Shown here: piece by piece, positions 33,415 to 41,770 of the stretch | Numbering within the stretch: the first letter of the stretch is position 1 | Layout of the letters: every line of letters begins with the position of its first letter | Source: Sporomusaceae bacterium | GTDB taxonomy: Bacteria; Bacillota; Negativicutes; UBA1444 | DNA length: 44,394 nt | NCBI GenBank assembly: GCA_018434355.1 | Contig: JAHDPL010000013.1 | Location: forward strand, 1-44,394 | Direction of reading: 5' to 3' | Program-made: the position numbers and the translations under genes | Notes under the pieces: model-generated | The model's database searches: none | What the model was told of the DNA's origin: nothing | Seen by the model: only the letters and a program-made list of their open reading frames with translations

Positions 33415-34500
33415 ATGAAATTTGCGATGCCGAAATATATCACCCCCGATTTTGACGCGCTTGGCCTGCGCAATGCTGCCGATGCAAAGGTTGGTGTTGT
33501 GGTGAAGCCAGGTGTTGCACCGGAAAATTTCCATGCCACGACGATTTTCCCGGAATACTTTCGGATTGGTGGTAATTGGCTGCTGTTGGAACAGAGCCGG
33601 ATGGACGGAGTGGTCGTGCTGTCGGCAGACAACCGGCTTGAAGTAAAGGAGTTTCGACGTCTTGCGGTAGGCGACCGCGTGGTTGTAGGCCGCAGCGAGG
33701 ACGGCAGCGAAGGAATTTATGTTCATGCGACCGGCTTTCGTCGCAACGATTGCGAAGGCGACACTTTTGCCTTTCGCACCGGGCGGTCGCGTGAAACCGC
33801 TTATTCACGCGATTACGACCGTCTATATGAACTATTGCGCTTCGAAAAGGAGCACGGCTATATCGTCTGGGTACTGGGGCCTGCAGTCGTTTTTGACTCC
33901 GACTCCAAGCAAGCGATGATTTCCCTAATCGAAAATGGCTATGTCGATGCGATTCTGGCCGGAAATGCGCTGGCGACGCATGATCTGGAAGGGGCGATCT
34001 TCAAGACGGCGCTCGGGCAAGACATTTACACGCAGGAAAGTTGCTGCAACGGTCACTACCACCATTTGGACGTGTTGAACCAGGCCCGTGAACATGCGAC
34101 CTTGGCGGAATTTGTCGCGGCTAAAAATATCAGCGACAGCGTGGTGGCGGCCTGTGTACGGACCGGAACGCCGATGGTGTTGGCTGGTTCGATCCGCGAC
34201 GACGGTCCGCTGCCGGAAGTGTTGGCGGACGCCTATGCGGCGCAGAACGCGATGCGCCGGCATGCCAGACAGGCAACGACGATGATTTGCCTGGCAACGC
34301 AACTGCATTCGATCGCTTCCGGCAACATGACCCCGGCGTACCAAGTGATTGAGGGTCGTGTGCGACCGGTTTTCCTCTATAGCGTCGATGTTTCCGAGTT
34401 TGCCGTGAACAAGTTGAAAGACCGCGGTTCGCTGGAAGTGACTTCAATCGTGACCAATATTCAGGATTTTTTGGTTCATATCCAGCGGGAATTGGTGTGA
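33415..34500 (+). CDS. Ornithine cyclodeaminase-like protein (TIGR00300/ArgZ C-terminal type)
   Basis: 361 residues. Two parts: an N-terminal beta domain (VAPENFHATTIFPEYFRI, LAVGDRVVVG) and a Rossmann-like domain with VWVLGPAVVFDS, GYVDAILAGNALATHDLEGA, GHYHHL and VLAGSIRDDGPLPEVLADAY. This is the LOR/SDH-type ornithine cyclodeaminase module that, in cyanobacterial ArgZ/AgrE, is fused to an arginine dihydrolase; that N-terminal partner is absent here. Expected reaction ornithine to proline and ammonia with NAD+, but not shown. ATG 33415 has AGGAGGG upstream. Between rocB (15 bases) and the UroD-like gene (7 bases). Confidence 0.85.
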   Translation: MKFAMPKYITPDFDALGLRNAADAKVGVVVKPGVAPENFHATTIFPEYFRIGGNWLLLEQSRMDGVVVLSADNRLEVKEFRRLAVGDRVVVGRSEDGSEGIYVHATGFRRNDCEGDTFAFRTGRSRETAYSRDYDRLYELLRFEKEHGYIVWVLGPAVVFDSDSKQAMISLIENGYVDAILAGNALATHDLEGAIFKTALGQDIYTQESCCNGHYHHLDVLNQAREHATLAEFVAAKNISDSVVAACVRTGTPMVLAGSIRDDGPLPEVLADAYAAQNAMRRHARQATTMICLATQLHSIASGNMTPAYQVIEGRVRPVFLYSVDVSEFAVNKLKDRGSLEVTSIVTNIQDFLVHIQRELV

Positions 34501-34507
34501 GCGAGCG

Positions 34508-35338
34508 ATGAGCAGCGTCGGCGGGAAACCTGGCCGGGAGCGGCTATTGAAGCTGTTGGCAGGAGATATGTCCGAGCGGACGCTGCGTGGTGAAATCTGG
34601 CCGTTACCGGGTGGCGGGGATGCTGATGAAATCGTTGCTGCCGCTAAAGGACTGCAAGCCGATTTCTGCTTTTTTGACCGCTTGCCGGGTGCGGGCGGCA
34701 AGGCGCGGGCATTGGGGCTGGCAGCGGGCGCCGTGGTGAATGGTCCCTGGCAACGCTGGCTGAATGAAGTCGGCTGGCAGGAAGCGATGCTGCAACTGGC
34801 CAAGGATAGTGAACTGCTGCGGCAGGGGCTGGCGGCGGCGGCGCAGGGGGCCAGGCAAGAAATCGCCGATTGGCAGGCGACCGGCATCGAGTTGGTATTG
34901 CTGGCCGATGACATCGCTTATGCAGTCGGACCGTATATGTCACCTCAACAGCTGGAGCGATTCTTGCTGCCGCATTACCGCGAACTCGCAGCGATCGGTG
35001 CGTTAGCCGGACTTCCCGTCGGTTTTCACAGTGATGGGTGTGTCGATTTATTGTTGCCCGGTTTGCGGCAGGCCGGATTTCGGTTTTTTTCATTGGAACC
35101 GGAAGGGACCGATCCGCTGCGCGCCTGGGATATTCTTGGCGAAAAGTGGCCTTTGTTTTCCGGGCTGCCGGCGAATTGGCTGATGCCGGGCGGCTTTTAT
35201 CCTAATCGGGAAGGCGAGATTCTGCGTGGGTGGCTTTCGGCCGGACCGCTGGTTCTGAGTTCTGCCTGCGGCCTGTATCATGCCGAGGCGGCGTCGGCTT
35301 TGCGCGAAATCTATCACTGGCTTGACCAGAAAAAATAA
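34508..35338 (+). CDS. Uroporphyrinogen decarboxylase/MtaA-family protein
   Basis: 276 residues, shorter than HemE (about 340-360). The C-terminal half is clear: LVLLADDIAYAVGPYMSPQQ, FLLPHYRELAAI, GFHSDGCVDLLLPGLRQAGF and LSSACGLY. The His and Cys in HSDGC plus the later Cys in SSACG resemble the zinc ligands of MtaA/CmuA-type corrinoid methyltransferases more than HemE, whose N-terminal substrate motifs are not visible. It may move a methyl group or act on an unknown substrate. No clear ribosome site; ATG 34508 follows rocB/OCD genes closely, so translation is probably coupled. Ends before the terminator at 35354. Confidence 0.78.
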   Translation: MSSVGGKPGRERLLKLLAGDMSERTLRGEIWPLPGGGDADEIVAAAKGLQADFCFFDRLPGAGGKARALGLAAGAVVNGPWQRWLNEVGWQEAMLQLAKDSELLRQGLAAAAQGARQEIADWQATGIELVLLADDIAYAVGPYMSPQQLERFLLPHYRELAAIGALAGLPVGFHSDGCVDLLLPGLRQAGFRFFSLEPEGTDPLRAWDILGEKWPLFSGLPANWLMPGGFYPNREGEILRGWLSAGPLVLSSACGLYHAEAASALREIYHWLDQKK

Positions 35339-35353
35339 TGATCAAAATATTTT

Positions 35354-35382
35354 AATCCTGCTGAAAAATCAGCAGGATTTTT
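35354..35382 (+). terminator. Intrinsic terminator of the thiW-to-UroD operon
   Basis: AATCCTGCTGA pairs with TCAGCAGGATT around AAAA, followed by TTT. Confidence 0.9.
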
Positions 35383-35410
35383 GGTTGGAATCGCTAATTA
35401 TATTTATAGT
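35381..35410 (+). promoter_or_regulatory. Promoter of the peroxiredoxin gene
   Basis: TTGGTT (35381-35386) and TATAGT (35405-35410), 18-base spacer; the -35 starts on the tail of the preceding terminator. Confidence 0.5.
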
Positions 35411-35425
35411 GGATAAATATTATCC
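35411..35425. promoter_or_regulatory. Fur/PerR-type 7-1-7 operator at the peroxiredoxin promoter
   Basis: GGATAAATATTATCC directly follows the -10. It matches the GATAATnATTATC core of Fur-family boxes (Fur, PerR, Zur) at 12 of 13 positions counting the free centre, and has perfect GGATAA/TTATCC arms. Placement over the start site fits repression. Which family member binds is not decided. Confidence 0.55.
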
Positions 35426-35447
35426 GTAACTGAACGGAGGGATTTTG

Positions 35448-35912
35448 ATGAAAAGAATTGCTGTAGGCGATATGGCGCCGGATTTTGTATTGCTGGACAA
35501 TCGGAAACAAGAGGTCCGTTTGTCGGACCTGCGTGGAAAAAAAGTATTGCTGTCCTGGCATCCGCTGGCCTGGACCGGAGTGTGCGCCAGTCAAATGAAG
35601 GCTTTGGAAGAAAACTTGGCCGAGTTTGAAAAGCATAACACAGTGCCGCTGGGCCTGAGCATCGACTCAGTGCCAAGCAAGAACGCCTGGGCCAAAGAAC
35701 TGGGCGTGGCCAATGTCAAACTGCCGGCTGATTTCTGGCCGCATGGCAAAGTGGCTCAAGATTACGGTCTGTTCCGCGACGTCGAAGGATTTTCCGAGCG
35801 GGCCAACGTTCTGATCGATGAAACCGGCAAAGTGGTCTGGGTCAAAATTTATGACATTCCGCAACTGCCGGATATCGAAGAAGTGCTGGCGGTAGTGCGC
35901 AGCGACAAGTAG
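35448..35912 (+). CDS. Peroxiredoxin, single-Cys (AhpC/TSA family)
   Basis: 154 residues. The active-site motif is HPLAWTGVCASQM (P-x-x-x-T/V-x-x-C with the peroxidatic Cys), in the thioredoxin-fold context MAPDFVLLDN and VLIDETGKVVW. It is the only Cys in the protein, so it needs an external thiol reductant. Detoxifies peroxides in this anaerobe. ATG 35448 follows GGAGGG; TTG 35445 is too close. Behind a promoter with a Fur/PerR-like box. Confidence 0.92.
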   Translation: MKRIAVGDMAPDFVLLDNRKQEVRLSDLRGKKVLLSWHPLAWTGVCASQMKALEENLAEFEKHNTVPLGLSIDSVPSKNAWAKELGVANVKLPADFWPHGKVAQDYGLFRDVEGFSERANVLIDETGKVVWVKIYDIPQLPDIEEVLAVVRSDK

Positions 35913-35940
35913 GCTGTTGTGGCGGTTCGTTAATCAATAT

Positions 35941-35989
35941 GGCATTAATTTTGAGGGGTTACTTTTAGTAACCCCTCAAAATTAATGCC
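35941..35989. repeat. 49-base perfect hairpin after the peroxiredoxin gene
   Basis: A 23-bp perfect inverted repeat with a TTT loop; arms begin GGCATTAATTTTGAGGGG. It is followed by TTCAGCGG, so no U-tract, and it is longer than needed for termination. Could act as a terminator without U-tract, a 3'-end stabiliser or a MITE/REP-like remnant. Rest of the 35913-36100 gap holds TATAAT-like sequences at 36062 and 36073 but no gene. Confidence 0.8.
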
Positions 35990-36100
35990 TTCAGCGGGCC
36001 GGTGGCTGCGAAGGTCTTGAATGCGCAATAATCCTCTGGCAAACGTAAAGCTGGCCTGTGGTATAATGGCAATATAATATTTGCAAGGAGGATTCGGCGT

Positions 36101-37174
36101 TTGCGGTTGCGTTATTGGGCAAGTCTGATGGTGTTGTTATGGCTGAGTTGTTTGCCGGCGTTGGTTTTGGCTGCGCCGCTGGATACGGTCGCTAAGATTA
36201 CCGGTGCACGATGGACGCGCAGTGTCGATGCGACGACCGGACTGATTAAAGTCCGACTGGAAGTGGAAACAACAAAACCGGCGGAAGTGGAGAGCTTTAT
36301 CACTAAACTGCCCAACTGGCGGTTGATAGTAACATTGAAAGGAACTAACATTGACAAGTGGACGCCGGGATTGTCGCCGGACAGCGTGGTCGTGACCCAG
36401 CTCAGCGCAGTCCAGTCGGAGCAAAACGCCCGCCTGGTTTTGGATTTTCCCGACGAAGTGAAAGCGGGTCAGTATAAAGTGTCGACATTGGCGGCCGATA
36501 GCAAAGCCAAGCGACCGAATCGTGTCGTGATCGAGCTGGAACGGATCGTGCCGGTGGGAAACCTGAAGTTTCTGCCTGGACTGAAAGGGAAAATTGTTGC
36601 AATCGATCCAGGACATGGCGGCACGGACCCTGGCGCACTGGGAGTTCGCGGCAGCTACGAAAAGAAACTGAATCTGGATTTGTCGTTGCTGGCCAAAGCG
36701 AAGCTGGAAAAAGCCGGCGCCAAGGTGATGATGACCCGGATTTCCGACATTGACGTGGCTGGGGCAAAATCGACCGACAGGGAAGAGTTGTCGGCACGGG
36801 CCCAAGTGGGCAACCGCAATAACGCGGATGTGTTCATCAGCGTCCACCATAATTCGTCGGTAAATCGAGAGGCAACTGGCACAACCACTTACTTTTACGC
36901 CAAGACCATTTTTGACGGAGAACTGGCCCGCTCGCTGCAGAATGCGATGGTGCGGTCCGGCGGTTTGCTGGACAAAGGGGCTCGGACCGCCAATTTCTTT
37001 GTGGTAAAAAATACCGTCATGCCGGCAGCGTTGCTGGAAGTAGGTTTCATGTCCAATCCGCAGGAGGAACAGATACTGAACGATCCGGCATTTCAAGACA
37101 AAATTGCGCAAGCGATTGTTGACGGACTGGAACAATTTTTCCTGCAGGCTGCCAAAATGCGAGGTGAACAATGA
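36101..37174 (+). CDS. N-acetylmuramoyl-L-alanine amidase with AMIN domain
   Basis: 357 residues. Signal peptide (VLLWLSCLPALVLAA), AMIN-like beta domain (about 30-150), then Amidase_3 domain with zinc ligands in IAIDPGHGGTDPGALG (His), later Glu in GSYEKKLNLDLS, and SVHHNS (His), plus the catalytic Glu in LEVGFMSNPQEE. Cleaves peptide stems from glycan strands during division, sporulation or germination. TTG 36101 is preceded by AGGAGG. Next gene is a GerMN lipoprotein, which points to a spore or cell-wall role. Confidence 0.93.
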   Translation: MRLRYWASLMVLLWLSCLPALVLAAPLDTVAKITGARWTRSVDATTGLIKVRLEVETTKPAEVESFITKLPNWRLIVTLKGTNIDKWTPGLSPDSVVVTQLSAVQSEQNARLVLDFPDEVKAGQYKVSTLAADSKAKRPNRVVIELERIVPVGNLKFLPGLKGKIVAIDPGHGGTDPGALGVRGSYEKKLNLDLSLLAKAKLEKAGAKVMMTRISDIDVAGAKSTDREELSARAQVGNRNNADVFISVHHNSSVNREATGTTTYFYAKTIFDGELARSLQNAMVRSGGLLDKGARTANFFVVKNTVMPAALLEVGFMSNPQEEQILNDPAFQDKIAQAIVDGLEQFFLQAAKMRGEQ

Positions 37175-37701
37175 TGTGCCAGGCGCGATTTTCCAGGGCT
37201 ATTCTGATGGGCTGTCTGGTATTAACACTGGCTGGTTGCTCCGCTCTGACAGGGAAGCCGACGCCTGAGTCGCAACCGAAGCCGTTGGAGACTGTTACAG
37301 TCAAGGTTTATTATGGCGCGCCGGACGCAGAGCATTTAGCAGCGGAAAGCAATCAAATTACCAAAGACTCGTTGCTGATGCAACGGGCAATGGAAACGCT
37401 GATTGCCGGACCAAAAAACAAAAAACTCTGGCCAGTATTGCCGGCTGAGACAAAAGTGAGATCCGTCGTAGTCAAAGATAAAATCGCCCAAGCAGATTTT
37501 TCCGCCGAACTGAAAGCGAAGAAAAGCGGCGGCTCGACCGAGGAAATCCTTGCTGTTTCGGCGATAATATATACGCTGACCGAGTTTCCCGAAGTGGAAC
37601 GCGTACAGATCCTGATCGAAGGCAAAAAAGTTGCGACGCTTTATGGCCATATGGATCTAAGCGAACCGCTGGGCCGGATGGCAGGCCTGTTGAAAGAGTA
37701 G
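37174..37701 (+). CDS. GerMN-domain lipoprotein
   Basis: 175 residues. Lipobox LTLAGC after the signal peptide. The GerMN domain is seen from about residue 40 on: TVKVYYGAPDAEHL, AMETLIAGP, AETKVRSVVVKDKIAQADFS and STEEILAVSAIIYTLTEFP. Found in spore germination protein GerM and related envelope lipoproteins; here it follows the amidase and shares its stop region. ATG 37174 has GAGGTG 7 bases upstream; ATG 37171 is equally in frame. Ends one base before the convergent trpG stop. Confidence 0.87.
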   Translation: MCQARFSRAILMGCLVLTLAGCSALTGKPTPESQPKPLETVTVKVYYGAPDAEHLAAESNQITKDSLLMQRAMETLIAGPKNKKLWPVLPAETKVRSVVVKDKIAQADFSAELKAKKSGGSTEEILAVSAIIYTLTEFPEVERVQILIEGKKVATLYGHMDLSEPLGRMAGLLKE

Positions 37702-37702
37702 A

Positions 37703-38278
37703 CTATGCCGCTGCAACGCCGGACAGAAAGTTTGCCAGCAGTTTGCTGCCGACCGGCGTCAATATCGACTCGGGGTGGAACTGCACCCCCTGCACATTGA
37801 ACTGGCGATGCCGCAAACCCATGATCAGGCTCTCTTCATTGCGGGCTGTGACTTCCAGACAATCCGGCAAACTGGACTCCTCCACAATCAGCGAATGATA
37901 ACGACCGGCGGTAAATGGCCGGGGCAAATCGGTGTATAAGCCGTCGCCCTGGTGCGCAACCTCGGTCGTTTTTCCATGCACCGGCTGCGGGGCTCGCACT
38001 ACGGTGCCGCCAAACACTTCGCCGATGACTTGGTGGCCGAGGCAGATGCCGAGAATCGGCAATTTTCCGGCGAATTCACGCACGATTTCTTTGCTGATTC
38101 CTGCATCATCCGGCGTGCCGGGGCCAGGCGAAATGATAATCGCGGCATACTTGGCGGCGGCAATTTCAGCCAGACTGATCCGGTCGTTGCGGACCACCTG
38201 CAACGGATGGCCCAGATTGGCGACTGCTTGGTACACATTGTAAGTGAAGGAATCGTAGTTATCGATAAGCAGAATCAT
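37703..38278 (-). CDS. trpG: Anthranilate synthase component II (glutamine amidotransferase)
   Basis: 191 residues. Class I glutaminase triad: Cys in GICLGHQVIGEVFGG, His and Glu in VQFHPES. Starts LLIDNYDSFTYN as in TrpG/PabA. Supplies ammonia to TrpE; may also serve p-aminobenzoate synthase, as no pabA is nearby. ATG 38278 with GGAGGG inside the end of trpE. Last gene of the trp operon; no terminator seen before the convergent gerM-like gene. Confidence 0.96.
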   Translation of the reverse strand: MILLIDNYDSFTYNVYQAVANLGHPLQVVRNDRISLAEIAAAKYAAIIISPGPGTPDDAGISKEIVREFAGKLPILGICLGHQVIGEVFGGTVVRAPQPVHGKTTEVAHQGDGLYTDLPRPFTAGRYHSLIVEESSLPDCLEVTARNEESLIMGLRHRQFNVQGVQFHPESILTPVGSKLLANFLSGVAAA

Positions 38279-38281
38279 GAC

Positions 38282-39760
38282 TCAGTTCCCTCCTAACACT
38301 TGAAACAGCACTTTGGCCTTGTGGCGGATTTCCTGGTATTCGGTTTCCGGTACCGAATCAGCTACGATACCGGCCCCGGTCTGGATCGTCACTTCATCAC
38401 CGTCAATGCTGAAGGTGCGGATCGTGATGCAGGTGTCCATATTGCCACGAAAATCGAAGTAACCGACTGCGCCGGCATAGGGTCCGCGTCGCTGGGGTTC
38501 CAGTTCATTGATGATTTCCATCGCCCGGATTTTCGGCGCGCCGCTGACGGTGCCGGCCGGGAAACAGGCTTTCAACGTATCTGTCGCCGTATAACGCGGG
38601 TCCAGTTTGCCGCTGACTTCCGATACAATATGCATAACATGGGAAAAGTTTTCGACTTCCATCATTTTGGTGACCTGGACGGTGCCCGGCAGGCTGATCC
38701 GACCGATGTCGTTGCGGCCCAGATCGACCAGCATGGCATGCTCGGCGCATTCCTTGCGGTCGGCGAGCAGTTCAACTGCCAACCGGGCGTCCTCGGCGGC
38801 GTCTTTGCCACGCGGGCGGGTGCCGGCGATCGGACAGGTGAACACTTCGCCGTGCTGCAGTTTGACCAACATTTCCGGCGAGGCCCCAACCAACTGTCGT
38901 GGGCCGAAGTTTATATAGAACATATACGGCGAAGGGTTAATCCGCCGCAGACGGCGATATAGTGAAAACGACGGTTTCTTCAGCGGCTGGCGGAAGGGGT
39001 GGGACAGTACGACCTGAAAAATGTCGCCAGCCGCAATGTATTCTTTTGCTTTCAGCACATTAGACATGTATTGTTGGCGAACTGCCTCATCTTCCGGTGG
39101 TTCGGCCGGTTTCCCTGCAGAGGGAACAGGTTCGTCAGCCGGCAGTTGCAATGGTTTTGCGAGCTGGTCGCTGACTTGACTTATCCGCGCGGCGGCCTGT
39201 GCAAAAATTTCATCGCGGTCTCTATCTGTTGCAGTGGCGGGAATCTCGGCCAGATAGATCAGTTTGGCGGAATGGGTCAGGTGGTCCATCGCAACAATTA
39301 GCCGACAAAACATGAATTCGCCGAGAGTCATATCGACCGGGAGTTCTAAACCGCGAATTCGTTCCCAGGTAGTTACTGCTTCAAAACTGAGGTAGCCGAC
39401 CGCGCCGCCGCTGAATGGAGGCAATCCCGGCAAGTCGGCGCAGCAATATTTGCTCAAGATCGACTGTAGCGCTGCGAGCGGCTCGTGTTTAATTGATTCG
39501 GATTTGTTCAACCCGGATAATTGCAGGCTATCCGCTTGCGCAACTACGGTCAGAAACGGCTCGACGCCGATAAACGAATAGCGGCCAAAATTTTTGCTGG
39601 TTTCGGCGCTTTCCAACATGAAGCCGGGGGCGTCGCCGACGATTTTGTAATAGAGAGATACCGGTGTTTCCAGATCAACGGACAGGTCGGCGCACACCGG
39701 CACGATGTTGTGGCTGGCGGCGAGGCGCTGGAAAGTTTCCTTGTCAGGATACAGACGCAT
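38282..39760 (-). CDS. trpE: Anthranilate synthase component I
   Basis: 492 residues. PFSGGAVGYLSFEAV and the N-terminal ESAETSKNFGRYSFIG belong to the tryptophan-feedback domain; the catalytic part has KEYIAAGDIFQVVLS, CPIAGTRPRG, AEHAMLVDLGRNDIGR and CFPAGTVSGAPKIRAMEII. Chorismate to anthranilate. ATG 39760 follows AAGGAGGGG. Overlaps trpA by 17 bases and precedes trpG by 3. Confidence 0.97.
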   Translation of the reverse strand: MRLYPDKETFQRLAASHNIVPVCADLSVDLETPVSLYYKIVGDAPGFMLESAETSKNFGRYSFIGVEPFLTVVAQADSLQLSGLNKSESIKHEPLAALQSILSKYCCADLPGLPPFSGGAVGYLSFEAVTTWERIRGLELPVDMTLGEFMFCRLIVAMDHLTHSAKLIYLAEIPATATDRDRDEIFAQAAARISQVSDQLAKPLQLPADEPVPSAGKPAEPPEDEAVRQQYMSNVLKAKEYIAAGDIFQVVLSHPFRQPLKKPSFSLYRRLRRINPSPYMFYINFGPRQLVGASPEMLVKLQHGEVFTCPIAGTRPRGKDAAEDARLAVELLADRKECAEHAMLVDLGRNDIGRISLPGTVQVTKMMEVENFSHVMHIVSEVSGKLDPRYTATDTLKACFPAGTVSGAPKIRAMEIINELEPQRRGPYAGAVGYFDFRGNMDTCITIRTFSIDGDEVTIQTGAGIVADSVPETEYQEIRHKAKVLFQVLGGN

Positions 39761-40553
39761 CGGATTGCCCCTCCTTGTCGATTTCTTGGCGAATGCTGCT
39801 GAGTAAATCCTTTACTGCGACAATGCCCTTGGTTTCGAGCAGCTGCACCACCGCGCTGCCAACAATGACGCCATCGGCGAAGCGACTGGCTGCCCAGGCC
39901 GACGCCGGCGTACCGATGCCAAAGCCAATCGCTACCGGCAGGTCGGTAACCTGTCGGACCAGTTCAACGCTGGGAACGACAGCGCTGTAATCGATTGCGC
40001 GAACCCCGGTGACGCCGGTGTTGGAAATGCAATAAATGAAGCCGGAGGCGCTGCGGCAAGCCATGGCGACCCGTTCGGCGGTGCTGGTCGGTGTGACGAA
40101 CTGGATCAGGTCCAGGCCATGTTGATTGCAGGGGATTTGCAACAAGTCGCTTTCTTCCGGCGGCAGATCGGGAATGATCAGAGCATCGACGCCGACTTCG
40201 CGACAATCGCGGGCGAATTGTTCCGGACCGTAGCTAAGAATCAGGTTGATGTAAGTCATAAAGCCGAGCGCAATCTGCGACTGACTGCGGATGCGGCGGA
40301 CCAGTTCCAAACAGCTGCGCGGCGTGGTTCCGGCGGCGAGCGAAGCGACGGCCGCTTTTTGGATGACTGGGCCGTCGGCGATCGGATCGGAAAACGGGAT
40401 GCCGAGTTCGATCAGATCGGCGCCCGCCGCCTCAGCCGCCAGTACGGCGGCCAGGGTTGTATCCATATCCGGATAACCCGCGGTGATATAGACAATCAGG
40501 CTTTTTCGTCCCTGCGCCTTGTTGGCGCTTAATTTATCAGCCAGAACGGACAT
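39744..40553 (-). CDS. trpA: Tryptophan synthase alpha chain
   Basis: 269 residues. ELGIPFSDPIADGPVIQ (catalytic Glu), PDLPPEE (catalytic Asp), FVTPTST and GFGIGTPASA. Cleaves indole-3-glycerol phosphate to indole. ATG 40553 overlaps the trpB stop by one base. Confidence 0.97.
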   Translation of the reverse strand: MSVLADKLSANKAQGRKSLIVYITAGYPDMDTTLAAVLAAEAAGADLIELGIPFSDPIADGPVIQKAAVASLAAGTTPRSCLELVRRIRSQSQIALGFMTYINLILSYGPEQFARDCREVGVDALIIPDLPPEESDLLQIPCNQHGLDLIQFVTPTSTAERVAMACRSASGFIYCISNTGVTGVRAIDYSAVVPSVELVRQVTDLPVAIGFGIGTPASAWAASRFADGVIVGSAVVQLLETKGIVAVKDLLSSIRQEIDKEGQSDASVS

Positions 40554-41731
40554 TATAATCCCTCCAGTACTTTTGAAACTTGCTGGACGTCTTTGTCGCC
40601 GCGTCCGGACAGGCAGACAACAACACTCTCATCAGGCCGGGTCCCGGGCATCAGGATTTCCAGATAAGCCAGTGCATGCGAACTTTCCAGCGCCGGGATG
40701 ATTCCTTCGTTGCGGGCCAACCGCTGAAATGCCGCCAGAGCTTCGTTGTCGGTTACCGAAACGTAACTGGCGATGCCTGTATCTTTGAAAAAAGAATGTT
40801 CGGGGCCGACGCCGGGGTAGTCGAGGCCGGCGGAGATCGAATAGGCCGGGATAACCTGACCGTCATCATCCTGCAATAAATAGCTGAGTGCGCCATGCAG
40901 CACGCCGGGGCGACCGAGTGTGAGCGACGCGGCATGTTCAGCGCCCAGCCCCTTGCCGGCAGCCTCAACGCCGATTTTGCGAGTCGCCGCGTCGTTGCGG
41001 AATTCATAGAAAGTGCCCATCGCATTGCTGCCACCACCAACACAGGCGACAACGTAACGCAGCGGCGCGCTGCTGAAACTTGTGACTTGCTGCTTAATCT
41101 CCCGGCCGATAATCGCCTGAAAATCGCGGACAATCATCGGATAGGGATGGGGTCCGACCACCGAGCCGATAATGTAGTGCGTGTCGCGGATGTTGGTCAC
41201 CCAGTAACGGATCGCTTCGCTGGTGGCGTCCTTCAAGGTGCCGCTGCCGCTGGTCACCGGGATGACTTCGGTTCCAAGCAGCTTCATGCGAAACACGTTC
41301 AGCGCCTGCCGTTCCATGTCTTCTTCCCCCATGAATACGCAACACTCCAGGCCGAATAAGGCGGCGACTGTGGCGCAGGCCACGCCGTGCTGACCGGCGC
41401 CGGTTTCGGCCACGATGCGTTTTTTGCCCATGCGGCGGGCCAGCAGCGCCTGTCCGAGCGCGTTGTTGATTTTGTGGGCGCCGGTGTGCAGCAAATCTTC
41501 CCGTTTCAGATATATTTTGGCTTTGCCGTAATATTTGGTCAGGTTCTCAGCATAGTAGAGCAGTGTCGGCCGACCGGCGTATTGTTGAAGATAGCGGCTG
41601 AATTCCTCCTGAAACTCCGAATCGTTTTTTATCCTTGTATAGAAGTCTTCCAGCTCATGCAGCGCAGGCATAACGGTTTCCGGTACGAACCGGCCGCCGA
41701 AGTCGCCAAAACGTCCTTTTTGATCAGGCAT
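40553..41731 (-). CDS. trpB: Tryptophan synthase beta chain
   Basis: 392 residues. [17 protein letters not shown] at the start, PLP lysine in [28 protein letters not shown] and the phosphate-binding [10 protein letters not shown]. Condenses indole with serine. ATG 41731 has GAGGAGG upstream. TrpB1-type length. Confidence 0.97.
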   Translation of the reverse strand: MPDQKGRFGDFGGRFVPETVMPALHELEDFYTRIKNDSEFQEEFSRYLQQYAGRPTLLYYAENLTKYYGKAKIYLKREDLLHTGAHKINNALGQALLARRMGKKRIVAETGAGQHGVACATVAALFGLECCVFMGEEDMERQALNVFRMKLLGTEVIPVTSGSGTLKDATSEAIRYWVTNIRDTHYIIGSVVGPHPYPMIVRDFQAIIGREIKQQVTSFSSAPLRYVVACVGGGSNAMGTFYEFRNDAATRKIGVEAAGKGLGAEHAASLTLGRPGVLHGALSYLLQDDDGQVIPAYSISAGLDYPGVGPEHSFFKDTGIASYVSVTDNEALAAFQRLARNEGIIPALESSHALAYLEILMPGTRPDESVVVCLSGRGDKDVQQVSKVLEGL

Positions 41732-41770
41732 GTTGATTCCTCCTCATTCGATGCAAATTCAGGAAACTGT

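Noticed and set aside
36137-37171. 344-codon minus-strand frame opposite the amidase
   Set aside because: Antisense to a conserved amidase with signal peptide and zinc motif; no similarity and no ribosome site.
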